Assembly (NCBI RefSeq): GCF_018128925.1
Contig: NZ_CP067007.1
Location: 970,164 to 1,034,163 of the forward strand
Reading direction: 5' to 3'
Source: Nitrosopumilus sp. K4
Lineage (GTDB): Archaea; Thermoproteota; Nitrososphaeria; Nitrososphaerales; Nitrosopumilaceae
Length of the DNA: 64,000 nt
The notes below the pieces were generated by a model. It worked only from the letters and a program-made list of their open reading frames with translations, ran no database searches and was not told the origin of the DNA. Made by a program: the position numbers and the translations under genes. Below, piece after piece: positions 50,038 to 58,651 of this stretch. Every line of letters starts with the position of its first letter. Within the stretch, counting starts at the first letter, position 1.

Positions 50038-51801
50038 ATGAAAATAGGAATTAAATTAATAATATTATTTTTAATTGTTGCACTTATTCCAATTTTGACC
50101 CTTAGCGTAATTCACTACCAAAATACAGAAAAACAAATTATAGACCAGACATTTCAAAGACTTAACACTTCAGCAATTCTCATAGAATCTCAAATTCAAT
50201 CAGAAATAGAAAATCACCTTCTTGCATTAGATATGTTTTCAACTAGAGTTTTGTTAAGAACGTCTCTAGAATCGCATAACAATTTTGAAAATCAGAAAGA
50301 TGCAGACATCATGAATCTCATCATAGATGATGCATTATTACCAAATAGCAATCTAGATGCAATATACATTACAAACAACGAAAACAAGATTGTGTCCTCA
50401 ACAGAAAGAGCAGTAATTGGAAAAAATCTTATCGATGTAACATTATCAGAGGAGTCCATAGACTCGAAAAAAATTCATCTCATCTTAAAACACAGAGAAT
50501 ATCACAAAGGTCCAACTGTACACGTTCAATTGTTATCTCAGTTATTTAGCGAGTCCGGAGAAAAAATAGGAGGGGTAGTAATGGAGTTTGATGCAAGCGA
50601 TGTCTTGCTAGGAAATAAAAACACAGGGCTAGGCAAAACAGGAGAATATGTCCTTGCAAAAAAAGATAGAAATGGAGATGCCCTATTCATAACGCCGCTA
50701 CGATTTGAACCAGATGCAGCATTAAAGAAAACAATGTCCAAAGACAGAACAGACATGCCAATAGTACAAGCATTGTTAAAAAATGAACAGACTTTTGACA
50801 ATGCGATAGATTATCGTGAAAAACCAGTCTTTGCCATTACAAGGTATTTTGAAGATGTGGATTGGGGGCTTGTTGTAAAAATTGATCGTGATGAAGCACT
50901 CTTACCAATAGAGAATCTAAGAAACATAACATATTTTGCCATAGCAATCACCGTAATTTTTGCCATTATTGCATCAGTCTTATTTTCAAAACCCATATCA
51001 GATTCAATACTTAGAATTCGAAATGCTGCAAGAAGTATTTCAAAAGGTAATTTCTCTGAAGAACTACCCAGCACAGGTAGTGACGAAATAAAGGATCTCT
51101 CAAAAGACATCAACGAAATGGCAAAAGAATTAGACAATCAAAGAAAGTCTTTGATAAAATCTGAAAGAATGTCTGCAATAGGACAAACAGCAGCTAGAAT
51201 TGCCCACGATATTAAAAATCCATTAACTGCACTTAATTTGTCAATAGAATTATTCATGAAAAAGCACAAGGATGAATTCGATGAGAAAGATCAAAAACAG
51301 CTTAAAATCATAACACAGTCTCTATTCAGAATCAATAGGCAAGTTAATGATGTGTTAGATTTTGTTAGAAATAAACCACTAACAGTAACTGAAAACAAAT
51401 TAAATGATTTAATTAAAAATTCAGTAAACATAATTCAAAAACCAGAGGGAATCACAATTGACATTCCCAGAAATGATTTTACAATAAAATGCGATTCCGT
51501 GAAAATGGAATCAGTATTTATGAATCTGCTAACAAATGCGATTCAGTCAATAGGAAACAAGGGCAAAATAACCATAAACTCTTTTGAAAAGAACAACAAC
51601 ATAGTTTTAGAATTTATTGACTCAGGTCCCGGAATTCCTGAAGATATAATGCCTCATATTTTTGATCCACTGTTCACTACAAAATTTGAGGGTACAGGAT
51701 TAGGCCTTGTATCATGCAAGAACATAATTGAACAGCATAAGGGCACAATTTCTATAAAAAATAACCCCACTACAGTTACAATTCAAATCCCCAAATCATA
51801 A
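50038..51801 (+). CDS. sensor histidine kinase with Cache-type extracellular domain
   Basis: 587 residues. TM 1 at 7-27, an extracytoplasmic dCache-like domain (30-295) with the LDAIYITNNENKIVSST and GEYVLAKKDRNGDALF strands, TM 2 at about 297-317, a HAMP linker (SISKGNFSEELP), HisKA with H390 in RIAHDIKNPLTALN, and an HATPase with FMNLLTNAI (N box), DSGPGIP (G1) and GTGLGL (G2). It would sense a small ligand outside and phosphorylate a response regulator, which is not encoded nearby. Confidence 0.93.
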   Translation: MKIGIKLIILFLIVALIPILTLSVIHYQNTEKQIIDQTFQRLNTSAILIESQIQSEIENHLLALDMFSTRVLLRTSLESHNNFENQKDADIMNLIIDDALLPNSNLDAIYITNNENKIVSSTERAVIGKNLIDVTLSEESIDSKKIHLILKHREYHKGPTVHVQLLSQLFSESGEKIGGVVMEFDASDVLLGNKNTGLGKTGEYVLAKKDRNGDALFITPLRFEPDAALKKTMSKDRTDMPIVQALLKNEQTFDNAIDYREKPVFAITRYFEDVDWGLVVKIDRDEALLPIENLRNITYFAIAITVIFAIIASVLFSKPISDSILRIRNAARSISKGNFSEELPSTGSDEIKDLSKDINEMAKELDNQRKSLIKSERMSAIGQTAARIAHDIKNPLTALNLSIELFMKKHKDEFDEKDQKQLKIITQSLFRINRQVNDVLDFVRNKPLTVTENKLNDLIKNSVNIIQKPEGITIDIPRNDFTIKCDSVKMESVFMNLLTNAIQSIGNKGKITINSFEKNNNIVLEFIDSGPGIPEDIMPHIFDPLFTTKFEGTGLGLVSCKNIIEQHKGTISIKNNPTTVTIQIPKS

Positions 51802-51871
51802 ACCAACCATTTCAGATTCTATCATAGTAGTTTTGGTATGACAATTTCCTATTAAAAAAATAAAAAAGAAG

Positions 51872-52648
51872 CTAGTTGCTTCCAATCAAGAAGATTACAC
51901 TTGCAGTAGTTGAGATGTCTTGGTCAGATGAAAAGACAGGAGTTGATGATTTGAATGATGCGTCTTCAGCAATTGCAGTGGCATACATCGGAATTGGTGG
52001 AGGCATGCCAAACTCAGAAAGAGTAACTGCTTTTACACCAATGATTTTGTGGTTTAGTGGTGCAAGTGCATTTTCGGCTTTCTTTTTTGCATTGATTACT
52101 GCTTTTCCTAAAAGATCATCTTTTACATCAATTTGCTTTTGCGGAGACAGTGTAAATGCAACATTGTCAACCCTGTTTGCACCAGAAGATACAGCATTAT
52201 CTATAATGTCTGCAGCCTTGCCAAGTTGAGTAGTTTCGACAGTGAGGGTGTTTGTTACACGATATCCGACAAGTTCTTGTGTGTATCTTTCAGTTTGTGG
52301 ATCCCTGTAGTTGTCATAGACGGGATATATGCTGAGTCTTGATGTGCTAAGTTCATCTGAGGAGATCCCAAGAGATGTGATTGCATCAACAACAGAGTTC
52401 ATTGAAGCAGAGTTTTTGCTTAATGCTTCTTTTGCAGTCTTTTCTTGGGTTTCCATTCCAAATGTAACCACTAACAAATCTGGCTCAACAGATGCAGTTG
52501 CAGTACCAGTAACAGAGATTACTTTTTCCCTTGATGGAAAAGGAGTAGTCTCTGCTTCTGCTTGGTTTTCTGCAAGTGTTAGATTTACAGCAAAGGCAAA
52601 TACTAGAATTAGTCCTGCAATTGCTGGCAGTGTCACTTGTTTGTTCAT
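51872..52648 (-). CDS. SIMPL-domain (DUF541) secreted protein
   Basis: 258 residues. Signal peptide 1-28, then ISVTGTATASVEPDLLVVTFGMETQEKTA, the SIMPL beginning, with SLGISSDELSTSRLSIYPVYD and the final region AKKKAENALAPLNHKI. SIMPL proteins form oligomeric rings at the cell surface or in the periplasm (BP26-like) and their function is unknown. Convergent with the histidine kinase. Confidence 0.9.
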   Translation of the reverse strand: MNKQVTLPAIAGLILVFAFAVNLTLAENQAEAETTPFPSREKVISVTGTATASVEPDLLVVTFGMETQEKTAKEALSKNSASMNSVVDAITSLGISSDELSTSRLSIYPVYDNYRDPQTERYTQELVGYRVTNTLTVETTQLGKAADIIDNAVSSGANRVDNVAFTLSPQKQIDVKDDLLGKAVINAKKKAENALAPLNHKIIGVKAVTLSEFGMPPPIPMYATAIAEDASFKSSTPVFSSDQDISTTASVIFLIGSN

Positions 52649-52752
52649 ACTCTCAAAGATTAAAAATTACTATTTATCAAATACGTCCAAAAGATACTAT
52701 TTGATTATCAAATCATAGTTTCTTTAAATAATAAAATGAAAAATTTACACTG

Positions 52753-53409
52753 TTGGGATTAAGAGAGATCAACCTACTTGAAGAGTATCGTTCAGACAGA
52801 AACGACATTGTTGCAGAATTTTTCTTTCCGTGTCTTAGCAATTGTATTGAGTACGACAGATGCGTGGATTTGATATCAATTCAGACTTTGACTACAATTG
52901 CCATGGCATTTGATAATTTTACATCAGGCAAGGCCAAATTAAGAATGATTTGCGGTCACAGATTCAAGATTTCAGACCTGAATGTGCTAACCAAAGTATT
53001 TTCAGAAAAATATACCAAAGGATTTGAAGGAGTCCTCATCAAAGATACCAAAATCCAAAAGCTCCAAGACTTTGTAAACAACAACCAGATAGAGCTAAAG
53101 GTGGCAATTCCCAACTCAGAACAAATTGCAGATTCTTTTTCTGAAAGGATCGGGATATTTATTGACAACAATGATGATGCGGTTGCGTTTACTGGAACAT
53201 CTAGAGAATCATTTTCAACGCAAACAAGAGATTTTGAATCAGTAGATGTATTTACATCGTGGAATGACAAATCAAGAGTAGACAGAAAAATCAAAGACTT
53301 TGAAGAATTGTGGTCAAACAACACCAAGCAAATAGATGTCTACGATTTCATGTATGCTGAGGAAAACAATCTGTTAAAGTACTCCTCAGAGTGGGCATTA
53401 CATATTTAG
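52753..53409 (+). CDS. orphan phospholipase-D-like domain protein with degenerate HKD
   Basis: 218 residues from TTG 52753. It matches the PLD-like domain that normally sits at the N-terminus of SNF2/DEAD helicases in defence islands: KAKLRMICGHRFK, VAFTGTSRESFSTQTRDFESVDVFTSW and KDFEELWSN. The catalytic HxK preceding IGIF reads S-E-R, so the enzyme is probably inactive. No helicase follows; endA lies convergent. May be a structural or inhibitor protein, or a remnant. Confidence 0.7.
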   Translation: MGLREINLLEEYRSDRNDIVAEFFFPCLSNCIEYDRCVDLISIQTLTTIAMAFDNFTSGKAKLRMICGHRFKISDLNVLTKVFSEKYTKGFEGVLIKDTKIQKLQDFVNNNQIELKVAIPNSEQIADSFSERIGIFIDNNDDAVAFTGTSRESFSTQTRDFESVDVFTSWNDKSRVDRKIKDFEELWSNNTKQIDVYDFMYAEENNLLKYSSEWALHI

Positions 53410-53969
53410 ATCTGAAAGGATTCCTCCAATCTAGATTTGTTTTCAAGAAAGTCCATTCTGTTAATCTTATAGTAAATCACTTCACCTCTTCTTTCAATAA
53501 CTGCAATTACAGGTTCTTTTCCCATTTGGGTAATTTGTTCAATTTTTTTCTGGAGGTTTCCCATCTTTTCTTGTTGCCCTTCATTTAATCCAAAAATCAG
53601 AAATTTTGCACCTTTTTCACCAAACTGTCCTCGTTCATATACACGAAAATCAGAACCAAACCCAAATCCATCTTTGACAACATATCCTCGGTTTCGTAGA
53701 TCTCGGTATATCAGGAATTTTGTAAGAGTTTGATCATCTTGTTTTTGACAAATCCCCATCATGGTATCAAAATCAATTTTCTTTTTTGACTTTTTGAGAA
53801 TTAATTTATCAGAATACAAAAGAAATAATGTCTCAAATGATTTTAAGAATAATTTTTCATTTTCCAGGTCACCATATCCTTTTAGCTCTAACTCATGGAT
53901 CATATTCTTGTTAGTGATACATGCCTGATCAAATATCAGTTGACCTTCAACAACAGGCGTTTCTTCCAT
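53406..53969 (-). CDS. endA: tRNA-splicing endonuclease subunit EndA
   Basis: 187 residues from ATG 53969 (an upstream ATG at 54068 would reach into the rpl10e start). It is the family that cuts archaeal tRNA introns at bulge-helix-bulge sites. The catalytic-domain features LIYRDLRNRGYVVKDGFGFGSDFRVYERG are clear. Of the catalytic triad, Tyr (Y111) and Lys (K151) are present, but the position of the His (H125 of the Methanocaldococcus enzyme) is Ala (A121). This may be a structural subunit or an altered active site. Overlaps the PLD-like gene by four bases. Confidence 0.88.
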   Translation of the reverse strand: MEETPVVEGQLIFDQACITNKNMIHELELKGYGDLENEKLFLKSFETLFLLYSDKLILKKSKKKIDFDTMMGICQKQDDQTLTKFLIYRDLRNRGYVVKDGFGFGSDFRVYERGQFGEKGAKFLIFGLNEGQQEKMGNLQKKIEQITQMGKEPVIAVIERRGEVIYYKINRMDFLENKSRLEESFQI

Positions 53970-54066
53970 AATTAAGAGAAAGTTGTGGTTTTCAATATAA
54001 GCATTGGAAGATAGGAAGGAACAATGTCTAACCGTTAAAATATGGGCATTTTGGTTTGAGTTTAAC

Positions 54067-54579
54067 ATGCATGGAGCAAATTACAGAGACGGTACGGGAC
54101 AACCATTTACCAGAAAAAAGTACATCAAAGGTAAACCACAGATAAAAATTGCAAAATTCCAAGGTGGTAAGAGAGGTAATTACCAGTATTGCGTACAGTT
54201 ACTCATCAATGAGAAAATTCAGCTTCGCCATATGGCAATTGAATCATGCAGACTAGCAGCCAATAAAACATTAGAAAAAACAACTGGTGAATCTGGTTAT
54301 TATTCAAGATTGAGAATATATCCACATAATCTTCTTAGAGAAAACAAAATGATTGCTGCTGCAGGTGCAGATAGACTTCAAGAAGGAATGAGAAGGGCAT
54401 GGGGCAAGGCAACAAGTTTGGGTGCAAGAGTAAGACAAGGACAATGCATTATGGAATTGTATGTAAACTCCGATGCACATGTGGATGCAGCAAAGAAAGC
54501 TCTCAAAGGAGCATGTGTGAAACTACCAGGAACACCAACAATCAAAGTGGTAGACTGGAAAGGCAAACCATCACCATAG
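54067..54579 (+). CDS. rpl10e: 50S ribosomal protein L10e (L16 family)
   Basis: 170 residues, full length. The universally conserved GANYRDGTGQPFTRKKYI start, YYSRLRIYPHNLLRENKM, ADRLQEGMRRAWGKATS and ARVRQGQCIMELYVN segments define the L10e/L16 protein near the tRNA elbow and the peptidyl transferase centre. The start is ATG 54067; an earlier ATG at 54004 adds non-conserved residues. Confidence 0.97.
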   Translation: MHGANYRDGTGQPFTRKKYIKGKPQIKIAKFQGGKRGNYQYCVQLLINEKIQLRHMAIESCRLAANKTLEKTTGESGYYSRLRIYPHNLLRENKMIAAAGADRLQEGMRRAWGKATSLGARVRQGQCIMELYVNSDAHVDAAKKALKGACVKLPGTPTIKVVDWKGKPSP

Positions 54580-54834
54580 ATTTTCTAAACTAGTTTTCTG
54601 TGATTTAAGAAATTTTAAAAATTCATCAAATTCAGTTTTTGTCGGTTCTCGATTAAGAATTCTTTTTGATTGGTAGTAAAATGCATTGTACAATCTTCCC
54701 ACTACAAGTCCAAGAAGAAATGGTTTCGAATCATCAATAGAAGAAAGACTTTCTGCAAGTTGTTTAATCTCATCTTTATTTGAAATAGTCTCTTCAAGTT
54801 TTTGCTGAATTTTCTTCATCAAATTTTCATCCAT
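54571..54834 (-). CDS. small helical protein
   Basis: 87 residues, all helical, charged (MKKIQQKLEETISNKDEIKQ) with a conserved-looking PFLLGLVVGRLYNAFYYQSKRILNREPT stretch. No family recognised. Convergent with rpl10e, overlapping by nine bases; divergent from tRNA-Gly. Confidence 0.6.
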   Translation of the reverse strand: MDENLMKKIQQKLEETISNKDEIKQLAESLSSIDDSKPFLLGLVVGRLYNAFYYQSKRILNREPTKTEFDEFLKFLKSQKTSLENLW

Positions 54835-54897
54835 GATTGTCCTAAGATAAAATAGTTAAAAACAGTTTAATATCCAAATTCTACCTTTAGGGTTGTT

Positions 54898-54974
54898 GCA
54901 GTCATAGTACAGTTTGGTTAATATTCGAGCTTGCCAAGTTCGTGACCCGGGTTCGAATCCCGGTGACTGCACCA
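54898..54974 (+). tRNA. tRNA-Gly(GCC) with encoded CCA
   Basis: GCAGTCA and TGACTGC form the acceptor stem. The anticodon stem CGAGC/GTTCG carries loop TTGCCAA, anticodon GCC. The T arm is CCCGG/CCGGG around TTCGAAT. After discriminator A54971 the bases CCA are encoded. The stop codon of the neighbouring minus-strand gene starts at the next base. Confidence 0.95.
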
Positions 54975-55403
54975 TTACTTTTGATTATCTTGCAAGCCTT
55001 TTTCAATAATGTCTAAAGCATCATGTGCTTTTTCAGGGCGGGGGAGCTGAATCATAAACACATTTTCTTTCCCATAATTTGATTTTGGAGAAGAAATTGC
55101 AAGCATTGATGTTTTGGCAAGAGATTGAAAAAAATTCAAATGTTTATTTGCGTTAATCAACAGCCTTTCAACAATCCCACCTTCTGAAAATGTTAAAACA
55201 AGGCCAACAAAGACATGACCCAATCCATCTTGCAAAATATTTAGATCAGTGTTAATAGACAGAGGTTTTCCTGCAACCTTTGAGATAAGATCATCATATT
55301 TTTTTTCTTCCATAATGATGCAAGGAACATCATTTCCTTCAAAATCAAATGTCGTCACGTCATCATGACACTGTGCAAGTAAGTTTTCTAGTTCATCATT
55401 CAT
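54975..55403 (-). CDS. uncharacterised soluble protein
   Basis: 142 residues, mixed alpha/beta. A strand-rich core (NTDLNILQDGLGHVFVGLVLTFSEG, TSMLAISSPKSNYGKENVFMIQLPR) between helices suggests a roadblock- or profilin-like size class. Two Cys (C12, C28). No motif recognised. The start overlaps the antiporter stop. Confidence 0.6.
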   Translation of the reverse strand: MNDELENLLAQCHDDVTTFDFEGNDVPCIIMEEKKYDDLISKVAGKPLSINTDLNILQDGLGHVFVGLVLTFSEGGIVERLLINANKHLNFFQSLAKTSMLAISSPKSNYGKENVFMIQLPRPEKAHDALDIIEKGLQDNQK

Positions 55404-56739
55404 TGTCTTTTTCTTTTAAAAGTGGAACCACTTTGTCGCTTGCCTTTATTAAAAATGGAGAAAGAAATGCAGTAACTATTGAGATTATACCTATCAGAGG
55501 GAACAAAAATGCACTTACAGCACCAATATCAACACCAGCCTTTACAATTACAATTGAGAATTCACCCCTAGGAGATGCAAGGGTAAATGCAGAACGTAGA
55601 GATTTTCCCCTTTTTTGCCTGAAGATGAAATTTCCAAGCATGTTACCGCCAAACTTCATTCCAGTTGCCACAGCAATCAATGCAATAGCGATAAAGATGT
55701 AATTCTCAATTTGAGAGACATCCATCAATGCGCCAACTGAGATAAAGAAGATGGCAACAAACATGTCCTTTATTGGGCTTGCAAGAAGTTTGGAGACCTC
55801 AGCTGATTTTGATTCGGCTACCAAAACGCCTGCCAAGAATGCACCAATTGCAACAGACAGCCCTACAATATTTGCTAAAAGCGCATAGCCAAAGCACACC
55901 CCAAGTACACTCAAAAGTAAAATTTCAGAGTGTTCAGATGCTGCAACTCTGTCTATTAGAGGAGGGATCACCCTAGTTCCAACAGTAAATGTTCCAACAA
56001 TCAATCCAGTTGCAACAATTACTACAACTACGATTGATTCTATCGATACACTTCCTACAAGAGCAATTGACTGTAACGATGAGATCAAAATAACTGCAAT
56101 CACGTCCTCTACAATTAAAATTCCCAAAACAAGAATTGATGATTCTGTTTTTATTTTTCCCATTTCTTCTAATATTTTAACAATAATTGCAGTACTTGAG
56201 ATGGATAATGCTGCTGCGATAAATAATGAATCCATAAAGTTTAGTCCGAATGCACTTGCTGCATAAAATACAGCACCTAATGTTGCAAACAACCCTATTG
56301 TCCCAACACCTACAGCTTCTCTTCCAATGCTTCTAATTTTTGCATACGGAAATTCTATACCAATTACAAAGAGCAACAAAATAACACCAATTTCAGAGAA
56401 GAGATTCAGCGCTGAGATATCAGATAAAATTCCAACACCTTCTAGCACATCAGACTGTGGGCCACCTTCAGGCAAAATCCAAGACCACAATGGAGATAGA
56501 GGTCCAATCAACATACCTGCAAATAGATAGCCAATAATCAAGGGCTGTCGTATTTTGAAAAAGGCCAAGGTCACAACAGCACCTATAATCATGATAAAAG
56601 CCAAATCAGTTACGAAAGTAGTATGAGGAAGTTCTGGGGTAATTTGTTCAATTAAACTAGATACGGTATTGTTAAGAGAGCTTTGAATTCCCGACGAGTC
56701 AATCTGCAATGCAGAATTTTGCATAATTTGTTTCATCAA
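55396..56739 (-). CDS. CPA2-family cation/proton antiporter
   Basis: 447 residues with about 12 membrane helices. Kef/NapA-type features: GYLFAGMLIGP near the N-terminus, ISSTAIIVKILEE, ILIVEDVIAVILIS and AFLAGVLVAES (the ion-binding region usually holding Asp pairs). A late acidic patch (KDMFVAIFFISVGALMDVS) also fits. No C-terminal RCK domain. Exports Na+ or K+ for H+, useful for pH and salt balance; it overlaps the preceding small gene by eight bases. Confidence 0.92.
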   Translation of the reverse strand: MMKQIMQNSALQIDSSGIQSSLNNTVSSLIEQITPELPHTTFVTDLAFIMIIGAVVTLAFFKIRQPLIIGYLFAGMLIGPLSPLWSWILPEGGPQSDVLEGVGILSDISALNLFSEIGVILLLFVIGIEFPYAKIRSIGREAVGVGTIGLFATLGAVFYAASAFGLNFMDSLFIAAALSISSTAIIVKILEEMGKIKTESSILVLGILIVEDVIAVILISSLQSIALVGSVSIESIVVVVIVATGLIVGTFTVGTRVIPPLIDRVAASEHSEILLLSVLGVCFGYALLANIVGLSVAIGAFLAGVLVAESKSAEVSKLLASPIKDMFVAIFFISVGALMDVSQIENYIFIAIALIAVATGMKFGGNMLGNFIFRQKRGKSLRSAFTLASPRGEFSIVIVKAGVDIGAVSAFLFPLIGIISIVTAFLSPFLIKASDKVVPLLKEKDNE

Positions 56740-56826
56740 ATTTGTTTAAAAACAGTTGCGTAACTACAAAATCCATTCTAAATTTTCCATTGAAGGTCTT
56801 TATGCCCATTTATCATACAGCATAAC

Positions 56827-56888
56827 GCAGGGTGATGAGTAGGTCAGCTGAATATTATGTAGAGATATGACCTGGGGTATCTGACTGC
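56827..56888 (+). ncRNA. candidate box C/D sRNA
   Basis: A C box GTGATGA (56832-56838) and a D box CTGA (56881-56884) are brought together by a closing stem GCAG (56827-56830) with CTGC (56885-56888). Inside are a D' CTGA (56848-56851) and a C'-like TATGACC around 56866. Guide segments of 9-10 bases precede each CTGA. Length about 60 nt, as in archaeal sRNAs that direct 2'-O-methylation of rRNA or tRNA. No coding frame competes here. Confidence 0.5.
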
Positions 56889-56922
56889 AATTTTGGTTAC
56901 GTCAATATTACCCGAGTATTAA

Positions 56923-56945
56923 TAGTACGGTACCATACCGTACTA
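56923..56945. promoter_or_regulatory. perfect 23-bp palindrome before the 56947 gene
   Basis: TAGTACGGTA and its exact complement TACCGTACTA surround a central CCA, ending one base before the ATG at 56947. A symmetric site of this size over the start is the shape of a dimeric repressor operator or of a stable hairpin masking the start. Confidence 0.55.
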
Positions 56946-56946
56946 T

Positions 56947-57054
56947 ATGATTCAATGTGAATATTGTCCAAAGGGATTTGTTGAAACAGCAAATGGTTTG
57001 GCTGAAAAGACCTTTCATGAGCTACTTCATGAACCAGAAGTTGTCAACAAGTAA
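56947..57054 (+). CDS. 35-residue C2H2-like miniprotein
   Basis: MIQCEYCPKGFVET gives C4-x2-C7, and EKTFHELLHEPE gives H24-x3-H28: a zinc finger with a longer-than-usual spacer of 16 residues. Immediately behind the 23-bp palindrome, so it may be regulated by a dimeric factor or regulate itself. Function unknown. Confidence 0.5.
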   Translation: MIQCEYCPKGFVETANGLAEKTFHELLHEPEVVNK

Positions 57055-57115
57055 CTCTTTACATTTTTTATTTTTGACCTAACTTTTTTAACGTCAGATT
57101 TTCTTTTGATTAGAT

Positions 57116-58651
57116 ATGGCCACTAAAACTGCAAAAAAAGCAACCAGCGCTACAAAAAAAACCAGTACTGCAAAAAAAGCAACCAAAAGAGAACCAACAC
57201 CAGCTGCAGTTCTTAAAAAAGTGGCAACAGTTTCAGATTCTACCAAAGCATTACAAAAAGAAATCAAAGTAATGACTAAAATTTTTGGTGAAAATCAAAA
57301 AGTCCTCGTATCCATGAAAGGTATGATTGATTCTCTAACATCAGCTTTAGAAAGCATACAAAAGCAATCAAAACAAATCAACCTATTAGAAGACGACACC
57401 CAGAAGCTATATGCAGGACTGAACCAAGTAAGATCACAATCAAACCTAGTTTCAAAAATTAACGATCAGACAGCCAAACTACAAGATGAAATTACAAAGA
57501 TTACAGAATTGCAGAAATCATCACCAAAAACTACTGACATATCAAAGCAAGTCGAAGATAGTATGAGCTCCATTAGAAATAACTCCCAGATGATCATAAA
57601 GATTGCACAAAGAATCGACGAAGTAAGAGATGATCTAAGAAAAGTATCTGGAAAGACAGATTCATTTTTAGAAATTTCTTCAGAAATTGACAAATTAAAA
57701 AACTCCATCCAAGAGATATCAGGAAAAACCAATCAACTGGAAATCAGTACGCAAGTAGTTTCTAGCTTAAAAGATGAATTTGGAAAAATTACAGACAGTG
57801 TGAATTCAGTTTCAGGATTAAATTCCGAGCTTGATGCAATCAAGGTCACAATTGATTCAATTTCAGCTAAAGCATCAAAAATCGACTCTCTTGGAGGAGT
57901 GATAGATGCACTCAAACAACAGTTTGAGACAGTTTCATCTCAGGCAAATGCTGCAAGCAATATCAGCCAAGAATCGATTAAAGATCTGGCAGGAAAAATA
58001 GACAAAATAGAAACAGAAGTGGGCTCTTTGTCACACAGGGCAGATTCAACGGCATTTGTTGGAGAGAACCTAAAGTCAGTTCAAGAAGATTTTTCCAATT
58101 TCAAGCAAAACGTATTTGACAAAACAAACAGTATAGAGCAAAAAATTTCTACTGTAAATGAGACGCTAAAAAGACAAGATGCACTAACTGCTGAATTCCA
58201 CAAGAAATCTGACAAAATATTTGAAGAGGTAAAATCAGTCAAAAATGTCACAAACAAGGCATCTAGTGATTCATCAAAAGAGATGATGGCGCTTCTAAAA
58301 CTTTCAGAGTATCAATCTAACATCAGAATGCTTTCTGAGTCAAAGTATGGAGAGTCAAAGGATCTTGAAAACATGGCATCACAAACTGCAGATATTGTTA
58401 ATTTGTTTGATAGAATATCAATAGAGTCTGGAGAAAAGATTCCATTACCACATGAAGTAAGACAATGGGCGGTAAGTAAAATTTTAGATTGTGCAGACAA
58501 GTGGGAGATAAGATTCAGCGATATTTTCTCAATTCTCTCAAATGCGCTTGGAAGAGATATGCTAAAAGAATCAATAAGAGTTCAACAAGTAAGAGACATT
58601 TACGGAATCAGAGCAGTAGATGAAATAAGAAAGGAACTGAATATTTCTTAG
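57116..58651 (+). CDS. long coiled-coil protein with Ala/Lys-rich N-terminus
   Basis: 511 residues. Residues 1-30 are an H1-like basic stretch (TKTAKKATSATKKTSTAKKA). Residues 40-395 are largely coiled coil with repeated motifs such as LQKEIKVMTKIFGENQKV and EISSEIDKLKNSIQEISGKT. The C-terminal 110 residues form a conserved globular-looking helical domain (LLKLSEYQSNIRMLSESKYG, LPHEVRQWAVSKILDCADKW). Could organise DNA or cell structures; no known family. The basic end links it in style to the 6887 protein. Confidence 0.7.
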   Translation: MATKTAKKATSATKKTSTAKKATKREPTPAAVLKKVATVSDSTKALQKEIKVMTKIFGENQKVLVSMKGMIDSLTSALESIQKQSKQINLLEDDTQKLYAGLNQVRSQSNLVSKINDQTAKLQDEITKITELQKSSPKTTDISKQVEDSMSSIRNNSQMIIKIAQRIDEVRDDLRKVSGKTDSFLEISSEIDKLKNSIQEISGKTNQLEISTQVVSSLKDEFGKITDSVNSVSGLNSELDAIKVTIDSISAKASKIDSLGGVIDALKQQFETVSSQANAASNISQESIKDLAGKIDKIETEVGSLSHRADSTAFVGENLKSVQEDFSNFKQNVFDKTNSIEQKISTVNETLKRQDALTAEFHKKSDKIFEEVKSVKNVTNKASSDSSKEMMALLKLSEYQSNIRMLSESKYGESKDLENMASQTADIVNLFDRISIESGEKIPLPHEVRQWAVSKILDCADKWEIRFSDIFSILSNALGRDMLKESIRVQQVRDIYGIRAVDEIRKELNIS

